From Marinobacter goseongensis (lineage in GTDB: Bacteria; Pseudomonadota; Gammaproteobacteria; Pseudomonadales; Oleiphilaceae): 64,000 nucleotides of DNA. Position 1 is the stretch's first letter; every line of letters starts with the position of its first letter. The notes under the pieces were generated by a model. It made no database searches. It worked only from the letters and a program-made list of their open reading frames with translations, and had not been told where the DNA came from. The DNA is taken from positions 62,001 to 126,000 of the forward strand of contig NZ_JAKZAI010000010.1 in NCBI RefSeq assembly GCF_023156235.1, given 5' to 3'. A program made the position numbers and the translations under genes. Positions 47,536 to 56,073 of the stretch are shown here, piece after piece.

Positions 47536-47561
47536 CGTTCAGCCACACACCGATATCTGCG

Positions 47562-48893
47562 TTAAAGGATGTAGCGGCTCAGGTCCTCGTCTTCTGCCAG
47601 CTCGCCGAGTTTCTCATCCACGTACGCCGCTGTCACTTCGAAACCGTCTGTAACCTGATCACCCGCGTCATAAGACAGGCTTTCCAGCAGCCGCTCAAGC
47701 ACCGTGTGCAACCGGCGGGCGCCGATGTTCTCCGTGGTCTCATTGACCTTGCACGCTACTTCCGCAATGCGTGTAATGGCGTCGTCCGCAAACGTCAGTT
47801 TGACGCCTTCGGTGCCCATGAGCGCTTCATACTGCTGCACCAGTGAGGCGTCCGGCTCAGTCAGGATGCGTTTGAAGTCATTCGGTGTCAGCGCCTGCAA
47901 TTCTACCCGGATGGGCAGTCGCCCCTGAAGTTCCGGAATCAGGTCCGATGGCTTTGAAAGGTGGAAGGCGCCGGATGCAATGAACAGAATGTGATCTGTG
48001 CGCACCGCGCCGTACTTGGTGCTGACGGTGCTGCCTTCAATCAATGGCAGCAGGTCCCTTTGAACCCCTTCACGGGAGACGTCAGAGGAGGTGTTCTCGG
48101 AGCGCTTGGCAACTTTGTCGATCTCATCGATGAACACAATGCCGTTCTGCTCGACGGACTGCACTGCGCGCTGTTTGATTTCCTCTTCATTCACCAGTTT
48201 GGCAGCTTCTTCGTCCTTGACCTGCTTCAGCGCGTCCGCCACTTTCATCTTGCGGGTTTTCCGTTTGTCGGCGGACATACTGGAAAACATGCTTTGCAGC
48301 TGGTTGGTCATCTCTTCCATGCCCGGAGGCGCCATGATCTCGACACCGGCGCCGCCGCTGCGCAGATCAATTTCGATTTCTTTGTCATCCAACTCACCTT
48401 CCCGCAGCTTCTTGCGGAACAACTGGCGGGTGGACGATTCGCCGTCGGTGCGCTGGCTGTCTTCCTTGAAGTCCCGGGCGGGGGGCAGCAGGGCATCCAG
48501 AATGCGCTCTTCCGCAGCATCGAGGGCGCGGTGTTCGTGGCGTTTTTTCTCGGTTTCGCGGAGCATCTTGACCGCCATGTCAGCAAGGTCACGGATGATG
48601 GATTCCACGTCCCGGCCCACGTAGCCCACTTCGGTGAACTTGGTGGCCTCCACTTTGAGGAATGGCGCATCGGCGAGTTTGGCGAGCCGTCGCGCAATTT
48701 CGGTCTTACCCACGCCGGTGGGGCCGATCATCAGGATGTTTTTCGGGGTAATCTCTTCACGCAGATCGGCATCCAGCTGCATGCGGCGCCATCGGTTACG
48801 CAAGGCAATGGCAACCGCGCGCTTGGCCTCTTCCTGGCCGACGATGTGTTTGTTGAGCTCGTGAACAATTTCACGGGGAGTCATTGCAGACAT
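47562..48893 (-). CDS. hslU: ATP-dependent protease ATPase subunit HslU
   Basis: A 443-residue AAA+ unfoldase, the same length as E. coli HslU. It starts [20 protein letters not shown], has Walker [12 protein letters not shown], the pore motif GYVGRD, Walker [10 protein letters not shown] and the C-terminal tail EDLSRYIL that docks into HslV. It unfolds substrates for the HslV peptidase. It lies 12 bases downstream of hslV. Confidence 0.97.
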   Translation of the reverse strand: MSAMTPREIVHELNKHIVGQEEAKRAVAIALRNRWRRMQLDADLREEITPKNILMIGPTGVGKTEIARRLAKLADAPFLKVEATKFTEVGYVGRDVESIIRDLADMAVKMLRETEKKRHEHRALDAAEERILDALLPPARDFKEDSQRTDGESSTRQLFRKKLREGELDDKEIEIDLRSGGAGVEIMAPPGMEEMTNQLQSMFSSMSADKRKTRKMKVADALKQVKDEEAAKLVNEEEIKQRAVQSVEQNGIVFIDEIDKVAKRSENTSSDVSREGVQRDLLPLIEGSTVSTKYGAVRTDHILFIASGAFHLSKPSDLIPELQGRLPIRVELQALTPNDFKRILTEPDASLVQQYEALMGTEGVKLTFADDAITRIAEVACKVNETTENIGARRLHTVLERLLESLSYDAGDQVTDGFEVTAAYVDEKLGELAEDEDLSRYIL

Positions 48894-48905
48894 GGTGGCT
48901 CCGGA

Positions 48906-49436
48906 TCAGTCGTTGGCGGAAAGCACTTCCAGGGTGCGATTGTGGTTGGTGTAGATGCAGATGTCGGCCGCGATATCCAGGCCTTTCTCCACAATCTCAC
49001 TGGCTTTCAGGTCGGTATTTTCAAGCAGGGCGCGGGCGGAGGCCTGGGCGAATGGCCCGCCGGAACCAATGGCAATCAGGCCCTGTTCCGGCTCGATGAC
49101 GTCGCCGTTGCCGGTAATGATCAGCGAGGCGGTCTTGTCCGCCACCGCCAGCAATGCTTCGAGCTTGCGCAGTGCGCGGTCTGTTCGCCAGTCCTTGGCC
49201 AGTTCCACTGCCGCCCGGGTCAGGTTGCCCTGGTGTTTCTCCAGTTGGGCCTCGAACCGTTCAAACAGCGTAAACGCGTCGGCGGTGCCGCCAGCAAAGC
49301 CCGCCAGGACCTTGCCGTTGTAGAGCCGGCGAACCTTGCGGGCGTTGCCTTTCATAACGGTGTTGCCAAGGGAAACCTGGCCATCGCCAGCCATGGCGAC
49401 TTCGTCGTCGCGCCTGACGGAGAGAATGGTAGTCAT
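48906..49436 (-). CDS. hslV: ATP-dependent protease peptidase subunit HslV
   Basis: A 176-residue N-terminal-threonine peptidase ([20 protein letters not shown]; the second residue becomes the catalytic Thr after Met removal), with [13 protein letters not shown] and [10 protein letters not shown] as in the proteasome-beta-like family. Twelve subunits form the double ring capped by HslU. A sigma-32-like promoter lies just upstream, after the ftsN gene. Confidence 0.97.
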   Translation of the reverse strand: MTTILSVRRDDEVAMAGDGQVSLGNTVMKGNARKVRRLYNGKVLAGFAGGTADAFTLFERFEAQLEKHQGNLTRAAVELAKDWRTDRALRKLEALLAVADKTASLIITGNGDVIEPEQGLIAIGSGGPFAQASARALLENTDLKASEIVEKGLDIAADICIYTNHNRTLEVLSAND

Positions 49437-49475
49437 GTGGGCTCCAGTTGCCTGATGAAAAACGGTATTCAGCAG

Positions 49476-49503
49476 TTATGGAGGCTGGCGGTGTGTTTTC
49501 AAG
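49476..49503 (-). promoter_or_regulatory. Sigma-32 (heat-shock) promoter of hslVU
   Basis: On the minus strand CTTGAAA (49497-49503) is followed after 13 bases by CTCCATAA (49476-49483), close to the sigma-32 elements CTTGAAA and CCCCATNT. It lies in the 76-base gap between ftsN and hslV with a predicted start about 30 bases before hslV. This would let hslVU be heat-induced independently of argS-ftsN transcription. Confidence 0.72.
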
Positions 49504-49512
49504 GGCTGGCGT

Positions 49513-50016
49513 TCAGCCCTCTTTGGGAATTTTCCGCACCAGAGGTTCGATATTGATGGAGACCAGCTTGTCGATGGCGGAGTTCATCTGGCTGCGGGAG
49601 GTGAAGGGGCCCACGTTGACCCGATACCAGGTACTGCCGCTGTCGAGATCGATGCGCTGAACGTTGGCCCGCAGTCCCTGGAACGCGATCTGCGCGCGCT
49701 GGCGCTCAGCGTCCTGTTGGCTGCGGAAAGACCCTGACTGAATCAGATAGGTAAAATCCTGGGATGCCGGCCCGGGCGTATACTCCTCTACTTTCGGAGG
49801 AACCACCTCGGATTCCGGCAGCAGCTCGTAGAACCGATAGCGTTGCTTTTCTTCTTTGCCGGAGGCGGTTTCCCGCTCAGGAGGCGGCGTTGCCGCCGGT
49901 GTCTGCCTGGTGGTTTCCCGCGGCACAGGGTCCGGGGCTGGCAGCGAATTGAGGTAGGCGATGAAGCCGATAAAGCCGCCAACGGCTGCGAGTGACAGAA
50001 CCCACTTCAGTGACAT
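49513..50016 (-). CDS. ftsN: SPOR-domain cell division protein (FtsN-like)
   Basis: A 167-residue bitopic protein: short cytoplasmic start, membrane helix WVLSLAAVGGFIGFIAYL (about 5-22), a proline-rich periplasmic linker and a C-terminal SPOR domain (YLIQSGSFRSQQDAERQRAQ to GPFTSRSQMNSAIDKL) that binds denuded septal glycan. It is shorter than E. coli FtsN (319 residues). The placement between argS and hslV is the usual FtsN location in this lineage. Confidence 0.85.
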   Translation of the reverse strand: MSLKWVLSLAAVGGFIGFIAYLNSLPAPDPVPRETTRQTPAATPPPERETASGKEEKQRYRFYELLPESEVVPPKVEEYTPGPASQDFTYLIQSGSFRSQQDAERQRAQIAFQGLRANVQRIDLDSGSTWYRVNVGPFTSRSQMNSAIDKLVSINIEPLVRKIPKEG

Positions 50017-50034
50017 GTGTCGATAATTCCCGAG

Positions 50035-51720
50035 TTACATTTCTTCCGGCGCGCTAACGCCAAGAAGGTCCAGACCATTCGCGATCACCTGGCGCACAGC
50101 CAGATAGAGGCTGATGCGAGCGTCGCGCAGAGCGGTATCTTCAATCAACACCTTGTGGGCGTTGTAGTACGTATGGAATTGTCCCGCCAGCTCCCGCAGG
50201 TAATGGGTCAGGTGGTGCGGCTCACGCTGGGCAGCGGAATTGGCAATCAGCTCAGGATATTTTGCCAGCTGGTTGGCCAGTTCTTTTTCTTCGTCCAGTG
50301 TCAGTAAGGACAGATCGCCGACGCATTCATTCAGGCCGCGGTTTACGCCTTCCTCAGCCAGTTTGCGCAGCACGCTGCAAATACGGGCGTGAGCATATTG
50401 GATGTAGTACACCGGATTTTCATTGGTCTGGGAGCGGGCCAGATCAATATCGAAGGTCAACTGGGAGTCGACGCGCCGTGCTGCCAGGAAAAAGCGCGTG
50501 GCGTCACGGCCCACTTCGTCAATCAGATCACGAACGGTCACGTAGCTGCCGGCACGCTTGGAGATTTTTACTTCCTGTCCGGAGCGGGTCACCATGACCA
50601 TCTGGTGCAATACGTAATCCGGCCAGCCTCCGGGAATGCCGGCGTCGAGCGCCTGAAGGCCGGCCCGCACGCGGGTGACGGTGGAATGGTGGTCCGCGCC
50701 CTGCTCGTTGATCACCGTGGTAAATCCACGCTGCCACTTGTCCAGGTGGTAGGCCACGTCCGGCAGGAAATAGGTGTAGCCACCGTCTTTCTTGCGCATG
50801 ACACGGTCCTTGTCGTCACCGAACTCGGTGGTTTTCAGCCAAAGGGCGCCGTCGTGTTCGTAGGTGTAGCCGTTTTCCTGCAGGCGGTTGACGGTCGCTT
50901 CGACCTTGCCGTCCTGGTAGAGGGAGGATTCCAGAAAGTAAACGTCAAATTCTACGCCGAAGGCCTTCAGATCGAGATCCTGCTCACGGCGCAGATAGGC
51001 CACGGCGAATTCACGGATGGCGTCCATATCGTCGGGATCGGCTTTACCGGTCACCTGGCGGTCGTCTGCGGTGATGGTCTCGCCGGCCAGATAAGCGTTG
51101 GCCACGTCCACAATGTAGTCACCGCGGTAGCCATCGGCCGGCCAGCTGTCGTCTTCCGGTGTCAGTCCTTTCACCCGGGACTGTACCGACAGGGTCAGGT
51201 TGTTGATCTGGGCTCCGGCGTCGTTGTAGTAGAACTCCCGGGTCACTTTATAGCCGTTGGCTTCCAGCAGCCGGCACAGGCAATCGCCGATGGCGGCCCC
51301 ACGGCCATGACCAACGTGCAGGGGGCCGGTCGGGTTTGCGGACACGAATTCCACCTGAACTTTCTCGCCCTGGCCTGTGCGGTTGCGGCCGAACTGATGG
51401 GCTTCGTCCAGAACAGTATTCACCACGCCAAAGGCGCTGGCGGTGCTCATGAAAAAATTGATGAAACCGGGACCGGCAATTTCCACTTTTTCCACGGCCG
51501 AGCTTTGTGGAATCCTTGCCACCAACGCCTCTGCCAGTTGCCGCGGCGGGCAGCCCGCCGCCTTCGCGGCCACCAGGGCAATGTTGCAGGCGTAATCACC
51601 GTGGGACTTGTCCTTGGTGTTACCAACCTGCGGGCTGTAGGACTGATCCGCGGGCAGGGTGCCCTCGGATTGCAGAGTGGCCAGTGCAGACTGGAGCAGA
51701 TCGGAGACGGTTTCTTTCAT
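50035..51720 (-). CDS. argS: Arginyl-tRNA synthetase
   Basis: A 561-residue class I synthetase with the N-terminal Add1 domain, the HIGH-like motif [14 protein letters not shown] near residue 130 and the C-terminal anticodon-binding helical domain ([20 protein letters not shown]). The second signature is VKISKRAG instead of a canonical KMSKS, a frequent variation in ArgRS. ftsN follows after 18 bases. Confidence 0.97.
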   Translation of the reverse strand: MKETVSDLLQSALATLQSEGTLPADQSYSPQVGNTKDKSHGDYACNIALVAAKAAGCPPRQLAEALVARIPQSSAVEKVEIAGPGFINFFMSTASAFGVVNTVLDEAHQFGRNRTGQGEKVQVEFVSANPTGPLHVGHGRGAAIGDCLCRLLEANGYKVTREFYYNDAGAQINNLTLSVQSRVKGLTPEDDSWPADGYRGDYIVDVANAYLAGETITADDRQVTGKADPDDMDAIREFAVAYLRREQDLDLKAFGVEFDVYFLESSLYQDGKVEATVNRLQENGYTYEHDGALWLKTTEFGDDKDRVMRKKDGGYTYFLPDVAYHLDKWQRGFTTVINEQGADHHSTVTRVRAGLQALDAGIPGGWPDYVLHQMVMVTRSGQEVKISKRAGSYVTVRDLIDEVGRDATRFFLAARRVDSQLTFDIDLARSQTNENPVYYIQYAHARICSVLRKLAEEGVNRGLNECVGDLSLLTLDEEKELANQLAKYPELIANSAAQREPHHLTHYLRELAGQFHTYYNAHKVLIEDTALRDARISLYLAVRQVIANGLDLLGVSAPEEM

Positions 51721-51834
51721 GCTGTCGGATGACTCGGTTTACGGAAGAATGGGTATCAGGCGGGAGACCGCCGGGAATCGAAGCTCGCTATTATCGCGGA
51801 AACGGCAGCTGCAAGCAAAAAGCCTACGCGTGTC

Positions 51835-54042
51835 TCAGCCGGTTTCCTGCGGATCCACATCAATCATCCATTTCAGCCCACTCGGCAGTTTTTGCTGATC
51901 CAGATCCTGACACAGATGGGCAAGTACCTGGTTCAGTCGTTTGCGGTTGTCACAGCACAGCACCAACTGTGCCCGGTGGCGGTCCGCGCGGCGGGCGATC
52001 AGCGCCGGCAGCGGCCCCCAGACATCGATGCCGGTTACGCTGGCTTTCGGTTTCAGGGTGTCCAGCAGTGCCAGGCTTTTTGCCATGGTGTCGGCTTCTG
52101 CCCGGAATATTGCCATGGCACGAAAAGGCGGGAACAGACCGTTCTCCCGCTCGGCAAGCAATTGATCGGCCAGGGCTAGATAGTGGCCCTGGCAGAGGGA
52201 TTTCAGAATCGGATGGTCGCTGTGGCAGGTCTGGACCAGGACGTGTCCCGGTTTTTCGCCACGACCCGCGCGACCGCTGACCTGCAGCAAGGTCTGAATG
52301 AGCTGTTCGGGGGCCCTGAAATCGATGCTGAACAGGCCGCCGTCGGCGTTGACCACCACCACCAGCGTGACGTTGGGAAAATCATGACCTTTCGCCAGCA
52401 TCTGGGTGCCGACCAGGATGCAGGGCTCCCCGGTGTTCACTTTTTTGAGAATGCCCTGGATGCTTCCTTTGCGCTGGGTGCTGTCGCGGTCCACCCGCAC
52501 CACCGGCGTGTCCGGAAACTGCGCGGCGAGAATGTCCTCGGTGCGTTCGGTACCCTGGCCGACCGGTTTGAAGGCCTCGCTCTGGCATTTGGGGCAGTGT
52601 TCCGTGGCGGCGGTCTGGTAATCGCAATGGTGGCAGCGCATGGCCCGGTCTCGTCGGTGGTAGGTCAGCCGGGTGTCGCAGCGCGGGCACTCCACCATAT
52701 GCCCGCAATCGAAACACATCATCACCGGAGCGAAGCCACGCCGGTTTACAAACACCAGGGCCTGCTGGCCAGCTGCAAGGCATTTCTCGATGGCTTGCAG
52801 GGTAGGGCGGGACAGACCGCCCTCGAGCGGACGGCTGCGGATATCCAGCAGGCTGATGGTGGGCGGCCGGGCGTTACCCGCCCGTTCCTCGAGCCTGATC
52901 AGCCGGTATTTTCCGGACAGGGCGTTGTGATAGGACTCCAGGGAGGGAGTCGCCGAGCCCAGTATCACCGGGCATTGGTTCAGGTGTCCCCGATATACGG
53001 CCACATCCCGCCCTGAGTAGCGGAAACCCTCGCCCTGCTTGTAGGAGCTGTCGTGCTCCTCATCAACGATAATGGTTTTCAGGTGCGTGAACGGTAGTAG
53101 CACGGCGGACCGTGTACCGATCAGAATGACCGGTTCGCCGTTACGGACTTTCAGCCACGTAGACAGGCGCTCGCCATCATTCAGGGCCGAATGCCAGACC
53201 ACAATCCGGTGGCCGAAATAGCGCTGGAATCGGGCCACCGTTTGCGGCGTCAGATTGATTTCCGGCACCAGCACCAGCGCCTGCGAGGCGTCATCGAGCC
53301 GTTGCTTCAGGTAATGAAGGTAGAGCTCGGTTTTGCCGCTACCGGTAATGCCGAACAGAAGCGATGCGTTGAAGCCCTCGTCTGGCCCGGGAATCTGGTC
53401 AGCGGCTGCTTGCTGCACCGGCGACAGGGTCGGCCCCGGTGTTGGCGGTGCCGGAGCCGGCGCTTCGCCTAAGGCGGCAGACTCCTCTACCAGTGCTTTC
53501 TGGTGCAGTGTGCGAATCTGCTCGCGGGTGAAGCCGGCGGCGACAATGGCCGACACAGGAGCGCCGGCAGGGCGCTCCCTGAGCCAGGTAAGCAGTGCCT
53601 TTTGACGATGGGCGTTGGCGGAGAGCGTTTGAGGGAGTCCGCTGGCACGCCACCAGGTGTCCGGTTTTTCCGCGGCCGGGCGGCCGCGCCGCAATGCCGG
53701 CGGCAGTGCAGTAAAAAGACATTCCCCCAAAGGGTGCTGATAATAGTCTGATGCCCAGCTCAATAGCCGAAAGGTTTCCGGCGGTAGCGCCGGCCAGGGC
53801 TCAGGGGTGGAATACACCGATTTCAATTCGATTCCTGCGGGCGGCTCTACGCCGGTTTCCACGACCAGGCCCATGGCCGATTGCCGGCCAAACGGTATGT
53901 TCACTCGCTGGCCTGGCTGGAGCGCCAGATGGTCGGGCGTGCGGTAGTCGAAAAGACGGCGCAAAGGACGGTTCAGGGCAATACGCACAGTGGCCGGCGG
54001 TTGCCCGGTTCCGCTGGAAGTCCGTTTCGGTGAGGCAGTCAC
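51835..54042 (-). CDS. priA: Primosomal replication restart helicase PriA
   Basis: A superfamily 2 helicase with an N-terminal DNA-binding domain (RIALNRPLRRLFDYRTP), Walker A GITGSGKTELY, the DEEHD box, and eight cysteines in two zinc motifs (CFDCGHMVECPRC and CHHCDYQTAATEHCPKC). It rebuilds replisomes at stalled forks. The start is uncertain: the GTG at 54042 gives 735 residues, close to E. coli (732), with AAGGA upstream; a TTG at 54108 would add 22 residues. Confidence 0.93.
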   Translation of the reverse strand: MTASPKRTSSGTGQPPATVRIALNRPLRRLFDYRTPDHLALQPGQRVNIPFGRQSAMGLVVETGVEPPAGIELKSVYSTPEPWPALPPETFRLLSWASDYYQHPLGECLFTALPPALRRGRPAAEKPDTWWRASGLPQTLSANAHRQKALLTWLRERPAGAPVSAIVAAGFTREQIRTLHQKALVEESAALGEAPAPAPPTPGPTLSPVQQAAADQIPGPDEGFNASLLFGITGSGKTELYLHYLKQRLDDASQALVLVPEINLTPQTVARFQRYFGHRIVVWHSALNDGERLSTWLKVRNGEPVILIGTRSAVLLPFTHLKTIIVDEEHDSSYKQGEGFRYSGRDVAVYRGHLNQCPVILGSATPSLESYHNALSGKYRLIRLEERAGNARPPTISLLDIRSRPLEGGLSRPTLQAIEKCLAAGQQALVFVNRRGFAPVMMCFDCGHMVECPRCDTRLTYHRRDRAMRCHHCDYQTAATEHCPKCQSEAFKPVGQGTERTEDILAAQFPDTPVVRVDRDSTQRKGSIQGILKKVNTGEPCILVGTQMLAKGHDFPNVTLVVVVNADGGLFSIDFRAPEQLIQTLLQVSGRAGRGEKPGHVLVQTCHSDHPILKSLCQGHYLALADQLLAERENGLFPPFRAMAIFRAEADTMAKSLALLDTLKPKASVTGIDVWGPLPALIARRADRHRAQLVLCCDNRKRLNQVLAHLCQDLDQQKLPSGLKWMIDVDPQETG

Positions 54043-54119
54043 GGTATTTGCGTATCCTTGATATCGACGTGGAGGCGGCCGGTACGGCGTGCGGGGGAAA
54101 TGCCCCAAAGGTTTGGGCT

Positions 54120-54148
54120 TGCCTGCCGTAGCGTTTGCAAGTAAGATT
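54120..54148 (+). promoter_or_regulatory. Candidate sigma-70 promoter of rpmE
   Basis: TTGCCT (54120-54125) and TAAGAT (54143-54148) are separated by 17 bases, each matching four of six consensus positions. The resulting leader of about 120 bases contains GC-rich inverted repeats near 54207-54225 that might allow mRNA-level control. Confidence 0.4.
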
Positions 54149-54274
54149 CGCGGTCTGTTTCCGGCAGGGCATGATTGTGCCCCGTCTTCTTCATTGATTC
54201 AAACATGCGGTGCCCGGCGCCCGGAGTAAGAAGCTCCCGCGATCAGGTAGCGGCATGACCGACAGAGGTTCGCC

Positions 54275-54496
54275 ATGAAAGAAGGTATCCACCCCAAGTA
54301 CGAAGAGATTACCGCTACCTGCTCATGCGGTAACGTGATCAAGACCCGTTCCACCATCGGTCAGGATCTGCAGCTGGATGTGTGCTCCCAGTGCCACCCG
54401 TTCTACACTGGCAAGCAGAAGGTTATGGATACCGGTGGTCGTATCGATCGCTTCCAGAAGCGTTTCGGTGGCCGCATCGGTGGCAAGAAAGACTGA
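54275..54496 (+). CDS. rpmE: 50S ribosomal protein L31
   Basis: A 73-residue protein with [20 protein letters not shown] and the zinc-binding cysteines C16, C18, C37 and C40 (CSC and CSQC), marking the zinc-containing form of L31 that can be replaced by a zinc-free paralogue in zinc starvation. AGAGG before the ATG fits translation. A strong terminator follows. Confidence 0.97.
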   Translation: MKEGIHPKYEEITATCSCGNVIKTRSTIGQDLQLDVCSQCHPFYTGKQKVMDTGGRIDRFQKRFGGRIGGKKD

Positions 54497-54512
54497 TTAT
54501 CCGGTTCTTTCT

Positions 54513-54543
54513 GAAAAAAGCGTCCTGTGGGACGCTTTTTTTG
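54513..54543 (+). terminator. Rho-independent terminator of rpmE
   Basis: GCGTCC and GGACGC form a stem around TGTG, with six A before and seven T after. It lies 17 bases past the rpmE stop. Confidence 0.93.
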
Positions 54544-54629
54544 TGCCCGAACCCCCGGGACATTCGTAAATAGTGGCGGTGTATACGCAGTTGGCCCTAT
54601 TGACTGCTCAGTAAATGCACAATCAGGCC

Positions 54630-54664
54630 TTGTCTGATCTACGCCTTCGCGCCATAATGGCGCG
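54630..54664 (+). promoter_or_regulatory. Promoter of maeB with the -10 inside a palindrome
   Basis: TTGTCT (54630-54635), 17 bases, then CATAAT (54653-54658) forms a plausible sigma-70 promoter. The -10 lies in the perfect palindrome CGCGCCATAATGGCGCG (54648-54664, eight-base arms around one A). A dimeric protein bound there would block or control RNA polymerase. The regulator is not known. Confidence 0.5.
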
Positions 54665-54727
54665 CTCCGTTGGGACAGGTCCCGGCGGGTTTATTACCTC
54701 TTAAACGTGACAAACGGAACAGTGGCA

Positions 54728-55993
54728 ATGTCTCAAGATCTGAAAGAAGCAGCCCTTGAATATCACGCCAAGCCGCGGCCTGGTAAGCTGAGTGTTGAAA
54801 TCACCAAGCCGACCAAGACCTCCCGCGACCTTTCCCTGGCGTACAGCCCCGGGGTTGCCGAACCGGTCCGCGAGATCGCAAAGGACCCCGAGAACGCATA
54901 CAAGTACACTGCCAAGGGCAACCTGGTAGCCGTGATCTCTGACGGTTCCGCCATCCTTGGTCTGGGTAACCTCGGTCCTCTGGCGAGCAAGCCGGTAATG
55001 GAAGGCAAGGGCGTACTGTTCAAGCGCTTTGCTGGGATTGACGTTTTCGACATCGAAGTCAATTCTGAAAGCCCGCAGGCGTTTATTGAAACCGTAGAGC
55101 GTATCGCCGATACCTTCGGTGGTATCAACCTGGAAGACATTAAGGCACCTGAGTGCTTCGAGATCGAGCGCGCTCTGATCGAAAAATGCAATGTGCCCAT
55201 CTTCCACGACGATCAGCACGGAACCGCCATTGTAACCGCGGCCGGCATGATCAACGCTCTGGAGCTTCAGGGTAAGAAAATTGAAGAAGCAAAAGTGGTG
55301 TGCCTGGGTGCCGGTGCCGCCGCGATTGCCTGTATGAAGCTGCTGATCAGCTGCGGTATTCGCTCTGAAAACATCTTCATGCTTGACCGCAAGGGTGTGA
55401 TCCACTCGGGTCGTGACGATCTGAACCAGTACAAGGCTATGTTTGCCAACGACACCGACAAGCGCACGCTGGATGACGCGATGACCGGTGCCGATGTGTT
55501 CCTGGGTCTCTCTGGTCCGGACCTGCTGACCGCTGATCAGCTGAAGCTGATGGCGCCCAATCCGATTGTGTTTGCCTGCTCCAACCCGGATCCCGAGATC
55601 AGCCCGGAAGTTGCCCTGGCAACCCGCGATGACCTGATCATGGCGACCGGTCGTTCGGACTACCCGAACCAGGTGAACAACGTGCTGGGCTTCCCGTTCA
55701 TTTTCCGCGGTGCTCTGGACGTGCGTGCCACCAGCATCAATGAGGAGATGAAAGTGGCTGCGGTAAACGCGATTCGCGAGCTGGCGAAAGAGCCGGTACC
55801 CCGTGAGATCTGCGAAGCCTATGGTGTTGAGGCGTTTGAATTCGGTAAGGAATACATCATTCCCAAGCCGATGGATGTGCGCCTGCTGGGAGTGGTTCCG
55901 GCGGCGGTAGCCCGTGCAGCGGTTGATTCCGGTGTTGCGCGTAACCCGTATCCGGCTCACTACCCGCTCAAGTCCATGGACGATATCATCTGA
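54728..55993 (+). CDS. maeB: Malic enzyme, short form (malate dehydrogenase, oxaloacetate-decarboxylating)
   Basis: A 421-residue malic enzyme: [41 protein letters not shown] with the catalytic metal residues, and the nucleotide fold [14 protein letters not shown]. coli MaeB carries an extra phosphotransacetylase domain (about 760 residues), which is missing here. It makes pyruvate and probably NADPH from malate; the cofactor is inferred. The ATG at 54728 was chosen over the GTG at 54707 because family similarity begins there. Confidence 0.92.
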   Translation: MSQDLKEAALEYHAKPRPGKLSVEITKPTKTSRDLSLAYSPGVAEPVREIAKDPENAYKYTAKGNLVAVISDGSAILGLGNLGPLASKPVMEGKGVLFKRFAGIDVFDIEVNSESPQAFIETVERIADTFGGINLEDIKAPECFEIERALIEKCNVPIFHDDQHGTAIVTAAGMINALELQGKKIEEAKVVCLGAGAAAIACMKLLISCGIRSENIFMLDRKGVIHSGRDDLNQYKAMFANDTDKRTLDDAMTGADVFLGLSGPDLLTADQLKLMAPNPIVFACSNPDPEISPEVALATRDDLIMATGRSDYPNQVNNVLGFPFIFRGALDVRATSINEEMKVAAVNAIRELAKEPVPREICEAYGVEAFEFGKEYIIPKPMDVRLLGVVPAAVARAAVDSGVARNPYPAHYPLKSMDDII

Positions 55994-56018
55994 GTCGTTC
56001 CCGGTGAGCTGAGCACAT

Positions 56019-56051
56019 AAAAAAACCGGCGGTGATCCCGCCGGTTTTTTT
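56019..56051. terminator. Bidirectional terminator between maeB and mrcA
   Basis: ACCGGCGG and CCGCCGGT pair around TGATC, with seven A before and seven T after, so it can work for both convergent genes. Confidence 0.93.
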
Positions 56052-56073
56052 GTGCCTGAATGCTTCGGTCAGG

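Noticed and set aside
47961-49556. Open frame of 531 codons antisense to hslU and hslV
   Set aside because: It crosses two conserved genes and their promoter, with no recognisable domain.
50389-51732. Open frame of 447 codons antisense to argS
   Set aside because: Shadow of argS; no domain features and it runs past the gene start.
54701-55960. Open frame of 419 codons antisense to maeB
   Set aside because: Composition reflects reverse complement of maeB codons; no ribosome binding site.
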